From NCBI GenBank assembly GCA_035776675.1, contig DASTWO010000050.1, positions 1 to 22,225 of the forward strand: a DNA stretch of 22,225 nt, in the 5' to 3' direction. A program made the position numbers and the translations under genes. Positions within the stretch are counted from its first letter, which is position 1. Each line of letters begins with the position of its first letter. Below are positions 21,138-22,225 of this stretch, piece after piece. This stretch comes from DASSOY01 sp035776675 (GTDB lineage Bacteria; Bacillota; Bacilli; Bacillales; DASSOY01). The notes under the pieces were generated by a model. The model had not been told where the DNA came from and made no database searches. It saw only the letters and a list, made by a program, of their open reading frames with translations.

Positions 21138-21839
21138 ATGGCGTTTGATAGAACGGAAACCGAAACGAAATTGAAGTTTAAAGCAGCCATTCTTGAATTG
21201 GAGAATGTGATTGCCGAGACCGCGCCGTTTGAGGCGGAAGCATGGAAAAAAGCCGCAGGAGAATATGGTGTCTTTCTCGGCTTTGAGGATTGGCAGAACA
21301 AAATGAAAAGGCACGGGGCCGAAGAGATCAGTGATTGGATTCTGGAAGAAAGCCATCGGCCCGATTCTGGTGAAGAGAAGCAGGATCTATTGGAGAAAAA
21401 GGAATCCTACTATCAAGAACTGATTCAGGGGCTTTCGGCGAAAGATGTTTCCCCGGGAATTGAGCCGTTGTTGAAACACTTGAAGAAAAACGGAGTCCGG
21501 ATCGCGGCGGCATCGGCGAGAAAGAATACGGATGATGCACTGGAGCGATTGGGGGTCGGCGATTTCTTCGATGTGGTGTTAGATGAAGCCGATATTAGCA
21601 ACGAAGAGCCGTTGCTCGAAAAAGTATTGGCCGCGGCTCAGGATCTGGATTCTTTATATAAGAAATGCATTGCTATTGTGGATGTGAATTTGAATCTGAT
21701 GCAAGGCGAAGAATCGAAATTATTCGTCGTTGGAATAGGAAGCCGCAATCCCGTGAAAAGCACAAACTGGTCGGTCGCCAGTTCAGGCGAATTGACTTAT
21801 GAAGGATTGAAAGAAAGGTTTCTGGAACAGAAGTTTTAA
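21138..21839 (+). CDS. HAD-superfamily protein, beta-phosphoglucomutase-like, catalytic residues lost
   Basis: 233 residues. Overall it follows beta-phosphoglucomutase: cap helices at 30-100, DVSPGIEPLLKHLKKNGVRIA, then the Rossmann core. Motif I, normally DxDGxxxD, reads ELENVIAET (residues 20-28), so the nucleophile and acid/base Asp are both Glu and the Gly is Asn. Motif II Ser126 remains (AAASARKN). The motif III Lys is replaced (SNEEP, 154-158). Motif IV keeps only Asp182 (AIVDVN; Glu to Val). It is therefore probably a non-catalytic relative. ATG 21138 follows GGAGGG by 10 nt. The reading frame is intact and codon use is like its neighbours, so it is not a decaying gene. Confidence 0.82.
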   Translation: MAFDRTETETKLKFKAAILELENVIAETAPFEAEAWKKAAGEYGVFLGFEDWQNKMKRHGAEEISDWILEESHRPDSGEEKQDLLEKKESYYQELIQGLSAKDVSPGIEPLLKHLKKNGVRIAAASARKNTDDALERLGVGDFFDVVLDEADISNEEPLLEKVLAAAQDLDSLYKKCIAIVDVNLNLMQGEESKLFVVGIGSRNPVKSTNWSVASSGELTYEGLKERFLEQKF

Positions 21840-21874
21840 GATGACCCCGGGTAAAAAATGGATGTTAGATTCGG

Positions 21875-21903
21875 TTGACAGTCCGATTCTACCATGATAT
21901 ATT
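21875..21903 (+). promoter_or_regulatory. rRNA operon promoter P1
   Basis: TTGACA (21875-21880), 17-bp spacer, TATATT (21898-21903). First of three tandem strong sigma-A promoters before an rRNA operon. Confidence 0.85.
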
Positions 21904-21994
21904 ATGTCTTGCGCTGTTAAGGAGGCAGGCGCCGAGCCGTTGAGGTTTCGGGTCACACTCTTTGGCAGAGATGAAAAAAATCACGATGAAAGTG

Positions 21995-22023
21995 TTGACG
22001 TTGTGTCGTGGTTGTGATAGAAT
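21995..22023 (+). promoter_or_regulatory. rRNA operon promoter P2
   Basis: TTGACG (21995-22000), 17-bp spacer, TAGAAT (22018-22023). A hairpin follows at 22030-22050 (CTGTCGTC with GACGGCAG, loop GAAAA), with no U-run, so it is not a terminator. Confidence 0.8.
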
Positions 22024-22093
22024 ATTTTCCTGTCGTCGAAAAGACGGCAGCGGAAATGAAAAGCACATTGCCGAGGTTGATATGAAAAAAGTG

Positions 22094-22122
22094 TTGACTT
22101 CGATTGGGCGATGTGGTATATT
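22094..22122 (+). promoter_or_regulatory. rRNA operon promoter P3
   Basis: TTGACT (22094-22099), 17-bp spacer, TATATT (22117-22122). P2 and P3 share the context GTGTTGAC, which suggests they arose by duplication. Confidence 0.85.
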
Positions 22123-22225
22123 AGAAAAGTCGCCGTTAAAAACGGCGGAGCGAAGGAATCGCACCTTGAAAACTAAACAAAAAGCCAAGCGTGACGAGGG
22201 AACTCGTTAATTCCAAGTGGACCTT
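22123..22225 (+). other. Pre-16S rRNA leader (16S gene starts beyond the window)
   Basis: After P3 come a 7-bp hairpin CGCCGTT/AACGGCG (22131-22137 with 22141-22147), then the segment CCTTGAAAACTAAACAA, which resembles the sequence before 16S genes in Bacillus and relatives, and a hairpin ACGAG-GGAA-CTCGT (22194-22207). The 16S gene itself (start near AGAGTTTGATC) is not reached. Gene order in Bacillus, where an rRNA operon follows pdaB, supports the reading. Confidence 0.75.

Noticed and set aside
21962..22210. Open frame of 82 codons over the rRNA promoters
   Set aside because: It crosses two strong promoters and hairpins of the rRNA leader and has no ribosome site.
1..22225. CRISPR array, prophage or defence island
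   Set aside because: No spaced direct repeats, integrase, recombinase or toxin-antitoxin genes; gene order is the conserved ribosomal/sporulation one.

Overview
The window is a stretch of a low-to-middle GC, endospore-forming Firmicute chromosome (class Bacilli). It carries most of the S10-spc-alpha ribosomal protein superoperon, starting inside rpsS, followed by the Bacillus-type block ecfA1-ecfA2-ecfT-truA-rplM-rpsI-ybaK-cwlD-salA-gerD-kbaA-pdaB and then the promoters of an rRNA operon. The host is placed among spore formers by the gene order and by germination and sporulation genes (cwlD, gerD, kbaA, pdaB), with strong AGGAGG Shine-Dalgarno sites and frequent GTG/TTG starts. Zinc-ribbon S14, L36 and adenylate kinase also fit. 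The genus cannot be named from the sequence.

Layout: 1-2030 is the end of the S10 operon (rpsS', rplV, rpsC, rplP, rpmC, rpsQ). 2052-7613 is the spc cluster (rplN, rplX, rplE, rpsN, rpsH, rplF, rplR, rpsE, rpmD, rplO, secY). 7639-11327 holds adk, a KOW-domain protein, infA, rpmJ, rpsM, rpsK, rpoA and rplQ, closed by an intrinsic terminator. 11396-14672 encodes the shared ECF-transporter energising module and tRNA pseudouridine synthase TruA. 14673-15052 is a long promoter-plus-leader region in front of rplM-rpsI. 16121-20730 holds YbaK, CwlD, SalA, GerD (reverse), KbaA and PdaB (reverse), separated by clear terminators and with matches to sigma-E/sigma-G promoters. 20842-21839 holds a small conserved-looking protein and a beta-phosphoglucomutase-like HAD protein that has lost its catalytic residues. 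21875-22225 carries three tandem sigma-A promoters with 17-bp spacers and the pre-16S leader; the 16S gene begins beyond the window.

Most of this is conserved housekeeping DNA. The departures from the usual plan are: (1) the rplO stop codon appears to be changed from TAA to CAA, so the L15 frame runs 39 codons into secY in another frame; (2) two unusually long, structured spacers lie inside the spc operon, before rplR and before rpmD, the first with a short resemblance to 5S rRNA loop C; (3) map is absent from its usual place between adk and infA; (4) a multi-hairpin leader of about 290 nt precedes rplM; (5) a HAD pseudo-enzyme sits next to the rRNA promoters. I see no mobile element, CRISPR array, prophage or defence system.
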